This document shows, in pieces, positions 11,201-25,304 of a stretch of DNA of 64,000 bases. The stretch's first letter is position 1, and each line of letters opens with the position of its first letter. The notes below the pieces were generated by a model that saw only the letters and a list, made by a program, of their open reading frames with translations, was not told the origin of the DNA and did no database searches. The stretch lies in assembly GCA_914767715.1 (NCBI GenBank), contig OU612067.1, positions 23,906,162-23,970,161 on the forward strand. Reading direction: 5' to 3'. A program made the translations under genes and the position numbers. The DNA is from Membranipora membranacea. Lineage: Eukaryota > Bryozoa > Gymnolaemata > Cheilostomatida > Membraniporidae.

Positions 11201-14200
11201 ATTTTGAAAATTTCAAGTCAGCTTAATTACCGCCCTATTAATCCGAGGATTCCAATATTCTGGATTTTGAATAAGGCCGATAAGAGCTTGAACTGGTTGG
11301 AGTTTGATAAAGATTCGAGAGAGTTTTAATTTTTGATGTTGCCGTATGGCATGTTTTTTTTTTAGCAAAAGTGAACCTTATTAAAACGGACGCTGACGGA
11401 GAATGAAAAGCCGCAGAGGCAAACGGTTTGCTGATTCGAGATAAGCAGAAGTTGCTCCTCCTCATGAGGTGAGTTAGAAGCAAATCTATTTTTTGATCTG
11501 AGCGAAAAAAAAGCGTGATACCCACCCTTGGTATTATTTTGAAAATTTCAAGTCAGCTTAATTACCGCCCTATTAATCCGAGGATTCCAATATTCTGGAT
11601 TTTGAATAAGGCCGATAAGAGCTTGAACTGGTTGGAGTTTGATAAAGATTCGAGAGAGTTTTAATTTTTGATGTTGCCGTATGGCATGTTTTTTTTTTAG
11701 CAAAAGTGACCCTTATTAAAACGGACGCTGACGGAGAATGAAAAGCCGCAGAGGCAAACGGTTTGCTGATTCGAGATAAGCAGAAGTTGCTCCTCCTCAT
11801 GAGGTGAGTTAGAAGCAAATCTATTTTTTGATCTGAGCGAAAAAAAAGCGTGATACCCACCCTTGGTATTATTTTGAAAATTTCAAGTCAGCTTAATTAC
11901 CGCCCTATTAATCCGAGGATTCCAATATTCTGGATTTTGAATAAGGCCGATAAGAGCTTGAACTGGTTGGAGTTTGATAAAGATTCGAGAGAGTTTTAAT
12001 TTTTGATGTTGCCGTATGGCATGTTTGTTTTTTAGCAAAAGTGACCCTTATTAAAACGGACGCTGACGGAGAATGAAAAGCCGCAGAGGCAAACGGTTTG
12101 CTGATTCGAGATAAGCAGAAGTTGCTCCTCCTCATGAGGTGAGTTAGAAGCAAATCTATTTTTTGATCTGAGCGAAAAAAAAGCGTGATACCCACCCTTG
12201 GTATTATTTTGAAAATTTCAAGTCAGCTTAATTACCGCCCTATTAATCCGAGGATTCCAATATTCTGGATTTTGAATAAGGCCGATAAGAGCTTGAACTG
12301 GTTGGAGTTTGATAAAGATTCGAGAGAGTTTTAATTTTTGATGTTGCCGTATGGCATGTTTTTTTTTTAGCAAAAGTGACCCTTATTAAAACGGACGCTG
12401 ACGGAGAATGAAAAGCCGCAGAGGCAAACGGTTTGCTGATTCGAGATAAGCAGAAGTTGCTCCTCCTCATGAGGTGAGTTAGAAGCAAATCTATTTTTTG
12501 ATCTGAGCGAAAAAAAAGCGTGATACCCACCCTTGGTATTATTTTGAAAATTTCAAGTCAGCTTAATTACCGCCCTATTAATCCGAGGATTCCAATATTC
12601 TGGATTTTGAATAAGGCCGATAAGAGCTTGAACTGGTTGGAGTTTGATAAAGATTCGAGAGAGTTTTAATTTTTGATGTTGCCGTATGGCATGTTTTTTT
12701 TTTAGCAAAAGTGACCCTTATTAAAACGGACGCTGACGGAGAATGAAAAGCCGCAGAGGCAAACGGTTTGCTGATTCGAGATAAGCAGAAGTTGCTCCTC
12801 CTCATGAGGTGAGTTAGAAGCAAATCTATTTTTTGATCTGAGCGAAAAAAAAGCGTGATACCCACCCTTGGAATTATTTTGAAAATTTCAAGTCAGCTTA
12901 ATTACCGCCCTATTAATCCGAGGATTCCAATATTCTGGATTTTGAATAAGGCCGATAAGAGCTTGAACTGGTTGGAGTTTGATAAAGATTCGAGAGAGTT
13001 TTAATTTTTGATGTTGCCGTATGGCATGTTTGTTTTTTAGCAAAAGTGACCCTTATTAAAACGGACGCTGACGGAGAATGAAAAGCCGCAGAGGCAAACG
13101 GTTTGCTGATTCGAGATAAGCAGAAGTTGCTCCTCCTCATGAGGTGAGTTAGAAGCAAATCTATTTTTTGATCTGAGCGAAAAAAAAGCGTGATACCCAC
13201 CCTTGGTATTATTTTGAAAATTTCAAGTCAGCTTAATTACCGCCCTATTAATCCGAGGATTCCAATATTCTGGATTTTGAATAAGGCCGATAAGAGCTTG
13301 AACTGGTTGGAGTTTGATAAAGATTCGAGAGAGTTTTAATTTTTGATGTTGCCGTATGGCATGTTTTTTTTTTAGCAAAAGTGACCCTTATTAAAACGGA
13401 CGCTGACGGAGAATGAAAAGCCGCAGAGGCAAACGGTTTGCTGATTCGAGATAAGCAGAAGTTGCTCCTCCTCATGAGGTGAGTTAGAAGCAAATCTATT
13501 TTTTGATCTGAGCGAAAAAAAAGCGTGATACCCACCCTCGGTATTATTTTGAAAATTTCAAGTCAGCTTAATTACCGCCCTATTAATCCGAGGATTCCAA
13601 TATTCTGGATTTTGAATAAGGCCGATAAGAGCTTGAACTGGTTGGAGTTTGATAAAGATTCGAGAGAGTTTTAATTTTTGATGTTGCCGTATGGCATGTT
13701 TGTTTTTTAGCAAAAGTGACCCTTATTAAAACGGACGCTGACGGAGAATGAAAAGCCGCAGAGGCAAACGGTTTGCTGATTCGAGATAAGCAGAAGTTGC
13801 TCCTCCTCATGAGGTGAGTTAGAAGCAAATCTATTTTTTGATCTGAGCGAAAAAAAAGCGTGATACCCACCCTTGGTATTATTTTGAAAATTTCAAGTCA
13901 GCTTAATTACCGCCCTATTAATCCGAGGATTCCAATATTCTGGATTTTGAATAAGGCCGATAAGAGCTTGAACTGGTTGGAGTTTGATAAAGATTCGAGA
14001 GAGTTGTAATTTTTGATGTTGCCGTATGGCATGTTTTTTTTTAGCAAAAGTGACCCTTATTAAAACGGACGCTGACGGAGAATGAAAAGCCGCAGAGGCA
14101 AACGGTTTGCTGATTCGAGATAAGCAGAAGTTGCTCCTCCTCATGAGGTGAGTTAGAAGCAAATCTATTTTTTGATCTGAGCGAAAAAAAAGCGTGATAC

Positions 14201-17200
14201 CCACCCTTGGTATTATTTTGAAAATTTCAAGTCAGCTTAATTACCGCCCTATTAATCCGAGGATTCCAATATTCTGGATTTTGAATAAGGCCGATAAGAG
14301 CTTGAACTGGTTGGAGTTTGATAAAGATTCGAGAGAGTTTTAATTTTTGATGTTGCCGTATGGCATGTTTTTTTTTTAGCAAAAGTGACCCTTATTAAAA
14401 CGGACGCTGACGGAGAATGAAAAGCCGCAGAGGCAAACGGTTTGCTGATTCGAGATAAGCAGAAGTTGCTCCTCCTCATGAGGTGAGTTAGAAGCAAATC
14501 TATTTTTTGATCTGAGCGAAAAAAAAGCGTGATACCCACCCTTGGTATTATTTTGAAAATTTCAAGTCAGCTTAATTACCGCCCTATTAATCCGAGGATT
14601 CCAATATTCTGGATTTTGAATAAGGCCGATAAGAGCTTGAACTGGTTGGAGTTTGATAAAGATTCGAGAGAGTTTTAATTTTTGATGTTGCCGTATGGCA
14701 TGTTTGTTTTTTAGCAAAAGTGACCCTTATTAAAACGGACGCTGACGGAGAATGAAAAGCCGCAGAGGCAAACGGTTTGCTGATTCGAGATAAGCAGAAG
14801 TTGCTCCTCCTCATGAGGTGAGTTAGAAGCAAATCTATTTTTTGATCTGAGCGAAAAAAAAGCGTGATACCCACCCTTGATATTATTTTGAAAATTTCAA
14901 GTCAGCTTAATTACCGCCCTATTAATCCGAGGATTCCAATATTCTGGATTTTGAATAAGGCCGATAAGAGCTTGAACTGGTTGGAGTTTGATAAAGATTC
15001 GAGAGAGTTTTAATTTTTGATGTTGCCGTATGGCATGTTTGTTTTTTAGCAAAAGTGACCCTTATTAAAACGGACGCTGACGGAGAATGAAAAGCCGCAG
15101 AGGCAAACGGTTTGCTGATTCGAGATAAGCAGAAGTTGCTCCTCCTCATGAGGTGAGTTAGAAGCAAATCTATTTTTTGATCTGAGCGAAAAAAAAGCGT
15201 GATACCCACCCTTGGTATTATTTTGAAAATTTCAAGTCAGCTTAATTACCGCCCTATTAATCCGAGGATTCCAATATTCTGGATTTTGAATAAGGCCGAT
15301 AAGAGCTTGAACTGGTTGGAGTTTGATAAAGATTCGAGAGAGTTTTAATTTTTGATGTTGCCGTATGGCATGTTTTTTTTTTAGCAAAAGTGACCCTTAT
15401 TAAAACGGACGCTGACGGAGAATGAAAAGCCGCAGAGGCAAACGGTTTGCTGATTCGAGATAAGCAGAAGTTGCTCCTCCTCATGAGGTGAGTTAGAAGC
15501 AAATCTATTTTTTGATCTGAGCGAAAAAAAAGCGTGATACCCACCCTTGGTATTATTTTGAAAATTTCAAGTCAGCTTAATTACCGCCCTATTAATCCGA
15601 GGATTCCAATATTCTGGATTTTGAATAAGGCCGATAAGAGCTTGAACTGGTTGGAGTTTGATAAAGATTCGAGAGAGTTTTAATTTTTGATGTTGCCGTA
15701 TGGCATGTTTGTTTTTAGCAAAAGTGACCCTTATTAAAACGGACGCTGACGGAGAATGAAAAGCCGCAGAGGCAAACGGTTTGCTGATTCGAGATAAGCA
15801 GAAGTTGCTCCTCCTCATGAGGTGAGTTAGAAGCAAATCTATTTTTTGATCTGAGCGAAAAAAAAGCGTGATACCCACCCTTGGTATTATTTTGAAAATT
15901 TCAAGTCAGCTTAATTACCGCCCTATTAATCCGAGGATTCCAATATTCTGGATTTTGAATAAGGCCGATAAGAGCTTGAACTGGTTGGAGTTTGATAAAG
16001 ATTCGAGAGAGTTTTAATTTTTGATGTTGCCGTATGGCATGTTTTTTTTTTAGCAAAAGTGACCCTTATTAAAACGGACGCTGACGGAGAATGAAAAGCC
16101 GCAGAGGCAAACGGTTTGCTGATTCGAGATAAGCAGAAGTTGCTCCTCCTCATGAGGTGAGTTAGAAGCAAATCTATTTTTTGATCTGAGCGAAAAAAAA
16201 GCGTGATACCCACCCTTGGTATTATTTTGAAAATTTCAAGTCAGCTTAATTACCGCCCTATTAATCCGAGGATTCCAATATTCTGGATTTTGAATAAGGC
16301 CGATAAGAGCTTGAACTGGTTGGAGTTTGATAAAGATTCGAGAGAGTTTTAATTTTTGATGTTGCCGTATGGCATGTTTTTTTTTTAGCAAAAGTGACCC
16401 TTATTAAAACGGACGCTGACGGAGAATGAAAAGCCGCAGAGGCAAACGGTTTGCTGATTCGAGATAAGCAGGAGTTGCTCCTCCTCATGAGGTGAGTTAG
16501 AAGCAAATCTATTTTTTGATCTGAGCGAAAAAAAAGCGTGATACCCACCCTCGGTATTATTTTGAAAATTTCAAGTCAGCTTAATTACCGCCCTATTAAT
16601 CCGAGGATTCCAATATTCTGGATTTTGAATAAGGCCGATAAGAGCTTGAACTGGTTGGAGTTTGATAAAGATTCGAGAGAGTTTTAATTTTTGATGTTGC
16701 CGTATGGCATGTTTGTTTTTTAGCAAAAGTGACCCTTATTAAAACGGACGCTGACGGAGAATGAAAAGCCGCAGAGGCAAACGGTTTGCTGATTCGAGAT
16801 AAGCAGAAGTTGCTCCTCCTCATGAGGTGAGTTAGAAGCAAATCTATTTTTTGATCTGAGCGAAAAAAAAGCGTGATACCCACCCTTGGTATTATTTTGA
16901 AAATTTCAAGTCAGCTTAATTACCGCCCTATTAATCCGAGGATTCCAATATTCTGGATTTTGAATAAGGCCGATAAGAGCTTGAACTGGTTGGAGTTTGA
17001 TAAAGATTCGAGAGAGTTTTAATTTTTGATGTTGCCGTATGGCATGTTTTTTTTTTAGCAAAAGTGACCCTTATTAAAACGGACGCTGACGGAGAATGAA
17101 AAGCCGCAGAGGCAAACGGTTTGCTGATTCGAGATAAGCAGAAGTTGCTCCTCCTCATGAGGTGAGTTAGAAGCAAATCTATTTTTTGATCTGAGCGAAA

Positions 17201-17845
17201 AAAAAGCGTGATACCCACCCTTGGTATTATTTTGAAAATTTCAAGTCAGCTTAATTACCGCCCTATTAATCCGAGGATTCCAATATTCTGGATTTTGAAT
17301 AAGGCCGATAAGAGCTTGAACTGGTTGGAGTTTGATAAAGATTCGAGAGAGTTTTAATTTTTGATGTTGCCGTATGGCATGTTTTTTTTTTAGCAAAAGT
17401 GACCCTTATTAAAACGGACGCTGACGGAGAATGAAAAGCCGCAGAGGCAAACGGTTTGCTGATTCGAGATAAGCAGAAGTTGCTCCTCCTCATGAGGTGA
17501 GTTAGAAGCAAATCTATTTTTTGATCTGAGCGAAAAAAAAGCGTGATACCCACCCTTGGTATTATTTTGAAAATTTCAAGTCAGCTTAATTACCGCCCTA
17601 TTAATCCGAGGATTCCAATATTCTGGATTTTGAATAAGGCCGATAAGAGCTTGAACTGGTTGGAGTTTGATAAAGATTCGAGAGAGTTTTAATTTTTGAT
17701 GTTGCCGTATGGCATGTTTTTTTTTTAGCAAAAGTGACCCTTATTAAAACGGACGCTGACGGAGAATGAAAAGCCGCAGAGGCAAACGGTTTGCTGATTC
17801 GAGATAAGCAGAAGTTGCTCCTCCTCATGAGGTGAGTTAGAAGCA

Positions 17846-17981
17846 GATATATTTTTTGATCTGAGCGAAAAAAAGCGTGATACCCACCCTTGGTATTATT
17901 TTGAAAATTTCAAGTCAGCTAAATTACCGCCCTATTAATCCGAGGATTCCAATATTCTGGATTCTGAATAAGGCCGATAAA
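17846..17981. repeat. Locally divergent patch spanning two monomers
   Basis: Within about 136 bp there are five substitutions (17846 A to G, 17849 C to A, 17931 T to A, 17964 T to C, 17981 G to A) and a one-base loss in the A8 tract. Flanking copies are close to consensus. This is the densest cluster of change in domain 1. It may be a conversion tract from a more diverged monomer elsewhere, an old unhomogenised remnant, or a sequencing or assembly artefact. Confidence 0.75.
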
Positions 17982-19944
17982 AGCTTGAACTGGTTGGAGT
18001 TTGATAAAGATTCGAGAGAGTTTTAATTTTTGATGTTGCCGTATGGCATGTTTTTTTTTTAGCAAAAGTGACCCTTATTAAAACGGACGCTGACGGAGAA
18101 TGAAAAGCCGCAGAGGCAAACGGTTTGCTGATTCGAGATAAGCAGAAGTTGCTCCTCCTCATGAGGTGAGTTAGAAGCAAATCTATTTTTTGATCTGAGC
18201 GAAAAAAAAGCGTGATACCCACCCTTGGTATTATTTTGAAAATTTCAAGTCAGCTTAATTACCGCCCTATTAATCCGAGGATTCCAATATTCTGGATTTT
18301 GAATAAGGCCGATAAGAGCTTGAACTGGTTGGAGTTTGATAAAGATTCGAGAGAGTTTTAATTTTTGATGTTGCCGTATGGCATGTTTGTTTTTTAGCAA
18401 AAGTGACCCTTATTAAAACGGACGCTGACGGAGAATGAAAAGCCGCAGAGGCAAACGGTTTGCTGATTCGAGATAAGCAGAAGTTGCTCCTCCTCATGAG
18501 GTGAGTTAGAAGCAAATCTATTTTTTGATCTGAGCGAAAAAAAAGCGTGATACCCACCCTTGGTATTATTTTGAAAATTTCAAGTCAGCTTAATTACCGC
18601 CCTATTAATCCGAGGATTCCAATATTCTGGATTTTGAATAAGGCCGATAAGAGCTTGAACTGGTTGGAGTTTGATAAAGATTCGAGAGAGTTTTAATTTT
18701 TGATGTTGCCGTATGGCATGTTTTTTTTTTAGCAAAAGTGACCCTTATTAAAACGGACGCTGACGGAGAATGAAAAGCCGCAGAGGCAAACGGTTTGCTG
18801 ATTCGAGATAAGCAGAAGTTGCTCCTCCTCATGAGGTGAGTTAGAAGCAAATCTATTTTTTGATCTGAGCGAAAAAAAAGCGTGATACCCACCCTTGGTA
18901 TTATTTTGAAAATTTCAAGTCAGCTTAATTACCGCCCTATTAATCCGAGGATTCCAATATTCTGGATTTTGAATAAGGCCGATAAGAGCTTGAACTGGTT
19001 GGAGTTTGATAAAGATTCGAGAGAGTTTTAATTTTTGATGTTGCCGTATGGCATGTTTTTTTTTTAGCAAAAGTGACCCTTATTAAAACGGACGCTGACG
19101 GAGAATGAAAAGCCGCAGAGGCAAACGGTTTGCTGATTCGAGATAAGCAGAAGTTGCTCCTCCTCATGAGGTGAGTTAGAAGCAAATCTATTTTTTGATC
19201 TGAGCGAAAAAAAAGCGTGATACCCACCCTTGGTATTATTTTGAAAATTTCAAGTCAGCTTAATTACCGCCCTATTAATCCGAGGATTCCAATATTCTGG
19301 ATTTTGAATAAGGCCGATAAGAGCTTGAACTGGTTGGAGTTTGATAAAGATTCGAGAGAGTTTTAATTTTTGATGTTGCCGTATGGCATGTTTTTTTTTT
19401 AGCAAAAGTGACCCTTATTAAAACGGACGCTGACGGAGAATGAAAAGCCGCAGAGGCAAACGGTTTGCTGATTCGAGATAAGCAGAAGTTGCTCCTCCTC
19501 ATGAGGTGAGTTAGAAGCAAATCTATTTTTTGATCTGAGCGAAAAAAAAGCGTGATACCCACCCTTGGTATTATTTTGAAAATTTCAAGTCAGCTTAATT
19601 ACCGCCCTATTAATCCGAGGATTCCAATATTCTGGATTTTGAATAAGGCCGATAAGAGCTTGAACTGGTTGGAGTTTGATAAAGATTCGAGAGAGTTTTA
19701 ATTTTTGATGTTGCCGTATGGCATGTTTTTTTTTTAGCAAAAGTGACCCTTATTAAAACGGACGCTGACGGAGAATGAAAAGCCGCAGAGGCAAACGGTT
19801 TGCTGATTCGAGATAAGCAGAAGTTGCTCCTCCTCATGAGGTGAGTTAGAAGCAAATCTATTTTTTGATCTGAGCGAAAAAAAAGCGTGATACCCACCCT
19901 TGGTATTATTTTGAAAATTTCAAGTCAGCTTAATTACCGCCCTA

Positions 19945-22900
19945 TTAATCCGAGGATTCCAATATTCTGGATTTTGAATAAGGCCGATAAGAGCTTGAAC
20001 TGGTTGGAGTTTGATAAAGATTCGAGAGAGTTTTAATTTTTGATGTTGCCGTATGGCATGTTTGTTTTTTAGCAAAAGTGACCCTTATTAAAACGGACGC
20101 TGACGGAGAATGAAAAGCCGCAGAGGCAAACGGTTTGCTGATTCGAGATAAGCAGAAGTTGCTCCTCCTCATGAGGTGAGTTAGAAGCAAATCTATTTTT
20201 TGATCTGAGCGAAAAAAAAGCGTGATACCCACCCTTGGTATTATTTTGAAAATTTCAAGTCAGCTTAATTACCGCCCTATTAATCCGAGGATTCCAATAT
20301 TCTGGATTTTGAATAAGGCCGATAAGAGCTTGAACTGGTTGGAGTTTGATAAAGATTCGAGAGAGTTTTTATTTTTGATGTTGCCGTATGGCATGTTTTT
20401 TTTTTAGCAAAAGTGACCCTTATTAAAACGGACGCTGACGGAGAATGAAAAGCCGCAGAGGCAAACGGTTTGCTGATTCGAGATAAGCAGAAGTTGCTCC
20501 TCCTCATGAGGTGAGTTAGAAGCAAATCTATTTTTTGATCTGAGCGAAAAAAAAGCGTGATACCCACCCTTGGTATTATTTTGAAAATTTCAAGTCAGCT
20601 TAATTACCGCCCTATTAATCCGAGGATTCCAATATTCTGGATTTTGAATAAGGCCGATAAGAGCTTGAACTGGTTGGAGTTTGATAAAGATTCGAGAGAG
20701 TTTTTATTTTTGATGTTGCCGTATGGCATGTTTGTTTTTTAGCAAAAGTGACCCTTATTAAAACGGACGCTGACGGAGAATGAAAAGCCGCAGAGGCAAA
20801 CGGTTTGCTGATTCGAGATAAGCAGAAGTTGCTCCTCCTCATGAGGTGAGTTAGAAGCAAATCTATTTTTTGATCTGAGCGAAAAAAAAGCGTGATACCC
20901 ACCCTTGGTATTATTTTGAAAATTTCAAGTCAGCTTAATTACCGCCCTATTAATCCGAGGATTCCAATATTCTGGATTTTGAATAAGGCCGATAAGAGCT
21001 TGAACTGGTTGGAGTTTGATAAAGATTCGAGAGAGTTTTAATTTTTGATGTTGCCGTATGGCATGTTTTTTTTTTAGCAAAAGTGACCCTTATTAAAACG
21101 GACGCTGACGGAGAATGAAAAGCCGCAGAGGCAAACGGTTTGCTGATTCGAGATAAGCAGAAGTTGCTCCTCCTCATGAGGTGAGTTAGAAGCAAATCTA
21201 TTTTTTGATCTGAGCGAAAAAAAAGCGTGATACCCACCCTTGGTATTATTTTGAAAATTTCAAGTCAGCTTAATTACCGCCCTATTAATCCGAGGATTCC
21301 AATATTCTGGATTTTGAATAAGGCCGATAAGAGCTTGAACTGGTTGGAGTTTGATAAAGATTCGAGAGAGTTTTAATTTTTGATGTTGCCGTATGGCATG
21401 TTTTTTTTTTAGCAAAAGTGACCCTTATTAAAACGGACGCTGACGGAGAATGAAAAGACGCAGAGGCAAACGGTTTGCTGATTCGAGATAAGCAGAAGTT
21501 GCTCCTCCTCATGAGGTGAGTTAGAAGCAAATCTATTTTTTGATCTGAGCGAAAAAAAAGCGTGATACCCACCCTTGGTATTATTTTGAAAATTTCAAGT
21601 CAGCTTAATTACCGCCCTATTAATCCGAGGATTCCAATATTCTGGATTTTGAATAAGGCCGATAAGAGCTTGAACTGGTTGGAGTTTGATAAAGATTCGA
21701 GAGAGTTTTAATTTTTGATGTTGCCGTATGGCATGTTTGTTTTTTAGCAAAAGTGACCCTTATTAAAACGGACGCTGACGGAGAATGAAAAGCCGCAGAG
21801 GCAAACGGTTTGCTGATTCGAGATAAGCAGAAGTTGCTCCTCCTCATGAGGTGAGTTAGAAGCAAATCTATTTTTTGATCTGAGCGAAAAAAAAGCGTGA
21901 TACCCACCCTTGGTATTATTTTGAAAATTTCAAGTCAGCTTAATTACCGCCCTATTAATCCGAGGATTCCAATATTCTGGATTTTGAATAAGGCCGATAA
22001 GAGCTTGAACTGGTTGGAGTTTGATAAAGATTCGAGAGAGTTTTAATTTTTGATGTTGCCGTATGGCATGTTTTTTTTTTAGCAAAAGTGACCCTTATTA
22101 AAACGGACGCTGACGGAGAATGAAAAGCCGCAGAGGCAAACGGTTTGCTGATTCGAGATAAGCAGAAGTTGCTCCTCCTCATGAGGTGAGTTAGAAGCAA
22201 ATCTATTTTTTGATCTGAGCGAAAAAAAAGCGTGATACCCACCCTTGGTATTATTTTGAAAATTTCAAGTCAGCTTAATTACCGCCCTATTAATCCGAGG
22301 ATTCCAATATTCTGGATTTTGAATAAGGCCGATAAGAGCTTGAACTGGTTGGAGTTTGATAAAGATTCGAGAGAGTTTTAATTTTTGATGTTGCCGTATG
22401 GCATGTTTGATTTTTAGCAAAAGTGACCCTTATTAAAACGGACGCTGACGGAGAATGAAAAGCCGCAGAGGCAAACGGTTTGCTGATTCGAGATAAGCAG
22501 AAGTTGCTCCTCCTCATGAGGTGAGTTAGAAGCAAATCTATTTTTTGATCTGAGCGAAAAAAAAGCGTGATACCCACCCTTGGTATTATTTTGAAAATTT
22601 CAAGTCAGCTTAATTACCGCCCTATTAATCCGAGGATTCCAATATTCTGGATTTTGAATAAGGCCGATAAGAGCTTGAACTGGTTGGAGTTTGATAAAGA
22701 TTCGAGAGAGTTTTAATTTTTGATGTTGCCGTATGGCATGTTTTTTTTTTAGCAAAAGTGACCCTTATTAAAACGGACGCTGACGGAGAATGAAAAGCCG
22801 CAGAGGCAAACGGTTTGCTGATTCGAGATAAGCAGAAGTTGCTCCTCCTCATGAGGTGAGTTAGAAGCAAATCTATTTTTTGATCTGAGCGAAAAAAAAG

Positions 22901-23294
22901 CGTGATACCCACCCTTGGTATTATTTTGAAAATTTCAAGTCAGCTTAATTACCGCCCTATTAATCCGAGGATTCCAATATTCTGGATTTTGAATAAGGCC
23001 GATAAGAGCTTGAACTGGTTGGAGTTTGATAAAGATTCGAGAGAGTTTTAATTTTTGATGTTGCCGTATGGCATGTTTTTTTTTTAGCAAAAGTGACCCT
23101 TATTAAAACGGACGCTGACGGAGAATGAAAAGCCGCAGAGGCAAACGGTTTGCTGATTCGAGATAAGCAGAAGTTGCTCCTCCTCATGAGGTGAGTTAGA
23201 AGCAAATCTATTTTTTGATCTGAGCGAAAAAAAAGCGTGATACCCACCCTTGGTATTATTTTGAAAATTTCAAGTCAGCTTAATTACCGCCCTA
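19945..23294. repeat. Possible local five-monomer pattern (copies 60-69)
   Basis: Base 301 reads G-T-G-T-T twice (G at 20064, 20734, 21739 and 22409), the same string as at 4872-8221. No shared private substitution ties the two regions together, so common origin is unproven. Confidence 0.35.
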
Positions 23295-25304
23295 TTAATC
23301 CGAGGATTCCAATATTCTGGATTTTGAATAAGGCCGATAAGAGCTTGAACTGGTTGGAGTTTGATAAAGATTCGAGAGAGTTTTAATTTTTGATGTTGCC
23401 GTATGGCATGTTTGTTTTTTAGCAAAAGTGACCCTTATTAAAGCGGACGCTGACGGAGAATGAAAAGCCGCAGAGGCAAACGGTTTGCTGATTCGAGATA
23501 AGCAGAAGTTGCTCCTCCTCATGAGGTGAGTTAGAAGCAAATCTATTTTTTGATCTGAGCGAAAAAAAAGCGTGATACCCACCCTTGGTATTATTTTGAA
23601 AATTTCAAGTCAGCTTAATTACCGCCCTATTAATCCGAGGATTCCAATATTCTGGATTTTGAATAAGGCCGATAAGAGCTTGAACTGGTTGGAGTTTGAT
23701 AAAGATTCGAGAGAGTTTTAATTTTTGATGTTGCCGTATGGCATGTTTTTTTTTTAGCAAAAGTGACCCTTATTAAAACGGACGCTGACGGAGAATGAAA
23801 AGCCGCAGAGGCAAACGGTTTGCTGATTCGAGATAAGCAGAAGTTGCTCCTCCTCATGAGGTGAGTTAGAAGCAAATCTATTTTTTGATCTGAGCGAAAA
23901 AAAAGCGTGATACCCACCCTTGGTATTATTTTGAAAATTTCAAGTCAGCTTAATTACCGCCCTATTAATCCGAGGATTCCAATATTCTGGATTTTGAATA
24001 AGGCCGATAAGAGCTTGAACTGGTTGGAGTTTGATAAAGATTCGAGAGAGTTTTAATTTTTGATGTTGCCGTATGGCATGTTTTTTTTTTAGCAAAAGTG
24101 ACCCTTATTAAAACGGACGCTGACGGAGAATGAAAAGCCGCAGAGGCAAACGGTTTGCTGATTCGAGATAAGCAGAAGTTGCTCCTCCTCATGAGGTGAG
24201 TTAGAAGCAAATCTATTTTTTGATCTGAGCGAAAAAAAAGCGTGATACCCACCCTTGGTATTATTTTGAAAATTTCAAGTCAGCTTAATTACCGCCCTAT
24301 TAATCCGAGGATTCCAATATTCTGGATTTTGAATAAGGCCGATAAGAGCTTGAACTGGTTGGAGTTTGATAAAGATTCGAGAGAGTTTTAATTTTTGATG
24401 TTGCCGTATGGCATGTTTGTTTTTTAGCAAAAGTGACCCTTATTAAAACGGACGCTGACGGAGAATGAAAAGCCGCAGAGGCAAACGGTTTGCTGATTCG
24501 AGATAAGCAGAAGTTGCTCCTCCTCATGAGGTGAGTTAGAAGCAAATCTATTTTTTGATCTGAGCGAAAAAAAAGCGTGATACCCACCCTTGGTATTATT
24601 TTGAAAATTTCAAGTCAGCTTAATTACCGCCCTATTAATCCGAGGATTCCAATATTCTGGATTTTGAATAAGGCCGATAAGAGCTTGAACTGGTTGGAGT
24701 TTGATAAAGATTCGAGAGAGTTTTAATTTTTGATGTTGCCGTATGGCATGTTTTTTTTTTAGCAAAAGTGACCCTTATTAAAACGGACGCTGACGGAGAA
24801 TGAAAAGCCGCAGAGGCAAACGGTTTGCTGATTCGAGATAAGCAGAAGTTGCTCCTCCTCATGAGGTGAGTTAGAAGCAAATCTATTTTTTGATCTGAGC
24901 GAAAAAAAAGCGTGATAACCACCCTTGGTATTATTTTGAAAATTTCAAGTCAGCTTAATTACCGCCCTATTAATCCGAGGATTCCAATATTCTGGATTTT
25001 GAATAAGGCCGATAAGAGCTTGAACTGGTTGGAGTTTGATAAAGATTCGAGAGAGTTTTAATTTTTGATGTTGCCGTATGGCATGTTTGTTTTTTAGCAA
25101 AAGTGACCCTTATTAAAACGGACGCTGACGGAGAATGAAAAGCCGCAGAGGCAAACGGTTTGCTGATTCGAGATAAGCAGAAGTTGCTCCTCCTCATGAG
25201 GTGAGTTAGAAGCAAATCTATTTTTTGATCTGAGCGAAAAAAAAGCGTGATACCCACCCTTGGTATTATTTTGAAAATTTCAAGTCAGCTTAATTACCGC
25301 CCTA
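22625..25304. repeat. Duplicated block D10, left copy (eight monomers)
   Basis: It pairs with 25975-28654 at an offset of exactly 3350 bp (ten monomers). The base-301 string T-T-G-T-T-G-T-G is identical in both. Two substitutions found nowhere else that I can see are shared: A to G at 23443/26793 and C to A at 24918/28268. The copies have since diverged slightly (for example 27720 A to T only in the right copy). This indicates a recent multi-monomer duplication. Confidence 0.85.

Noticed and set aside
20222-20742. Two 61-codon plus-strand frames (20222-20407 and 20557-20742)
   Set aside because: They exist only because one A-to-T change in two neighbouring monomers removes a stop; all other monomers are closed in this frame.
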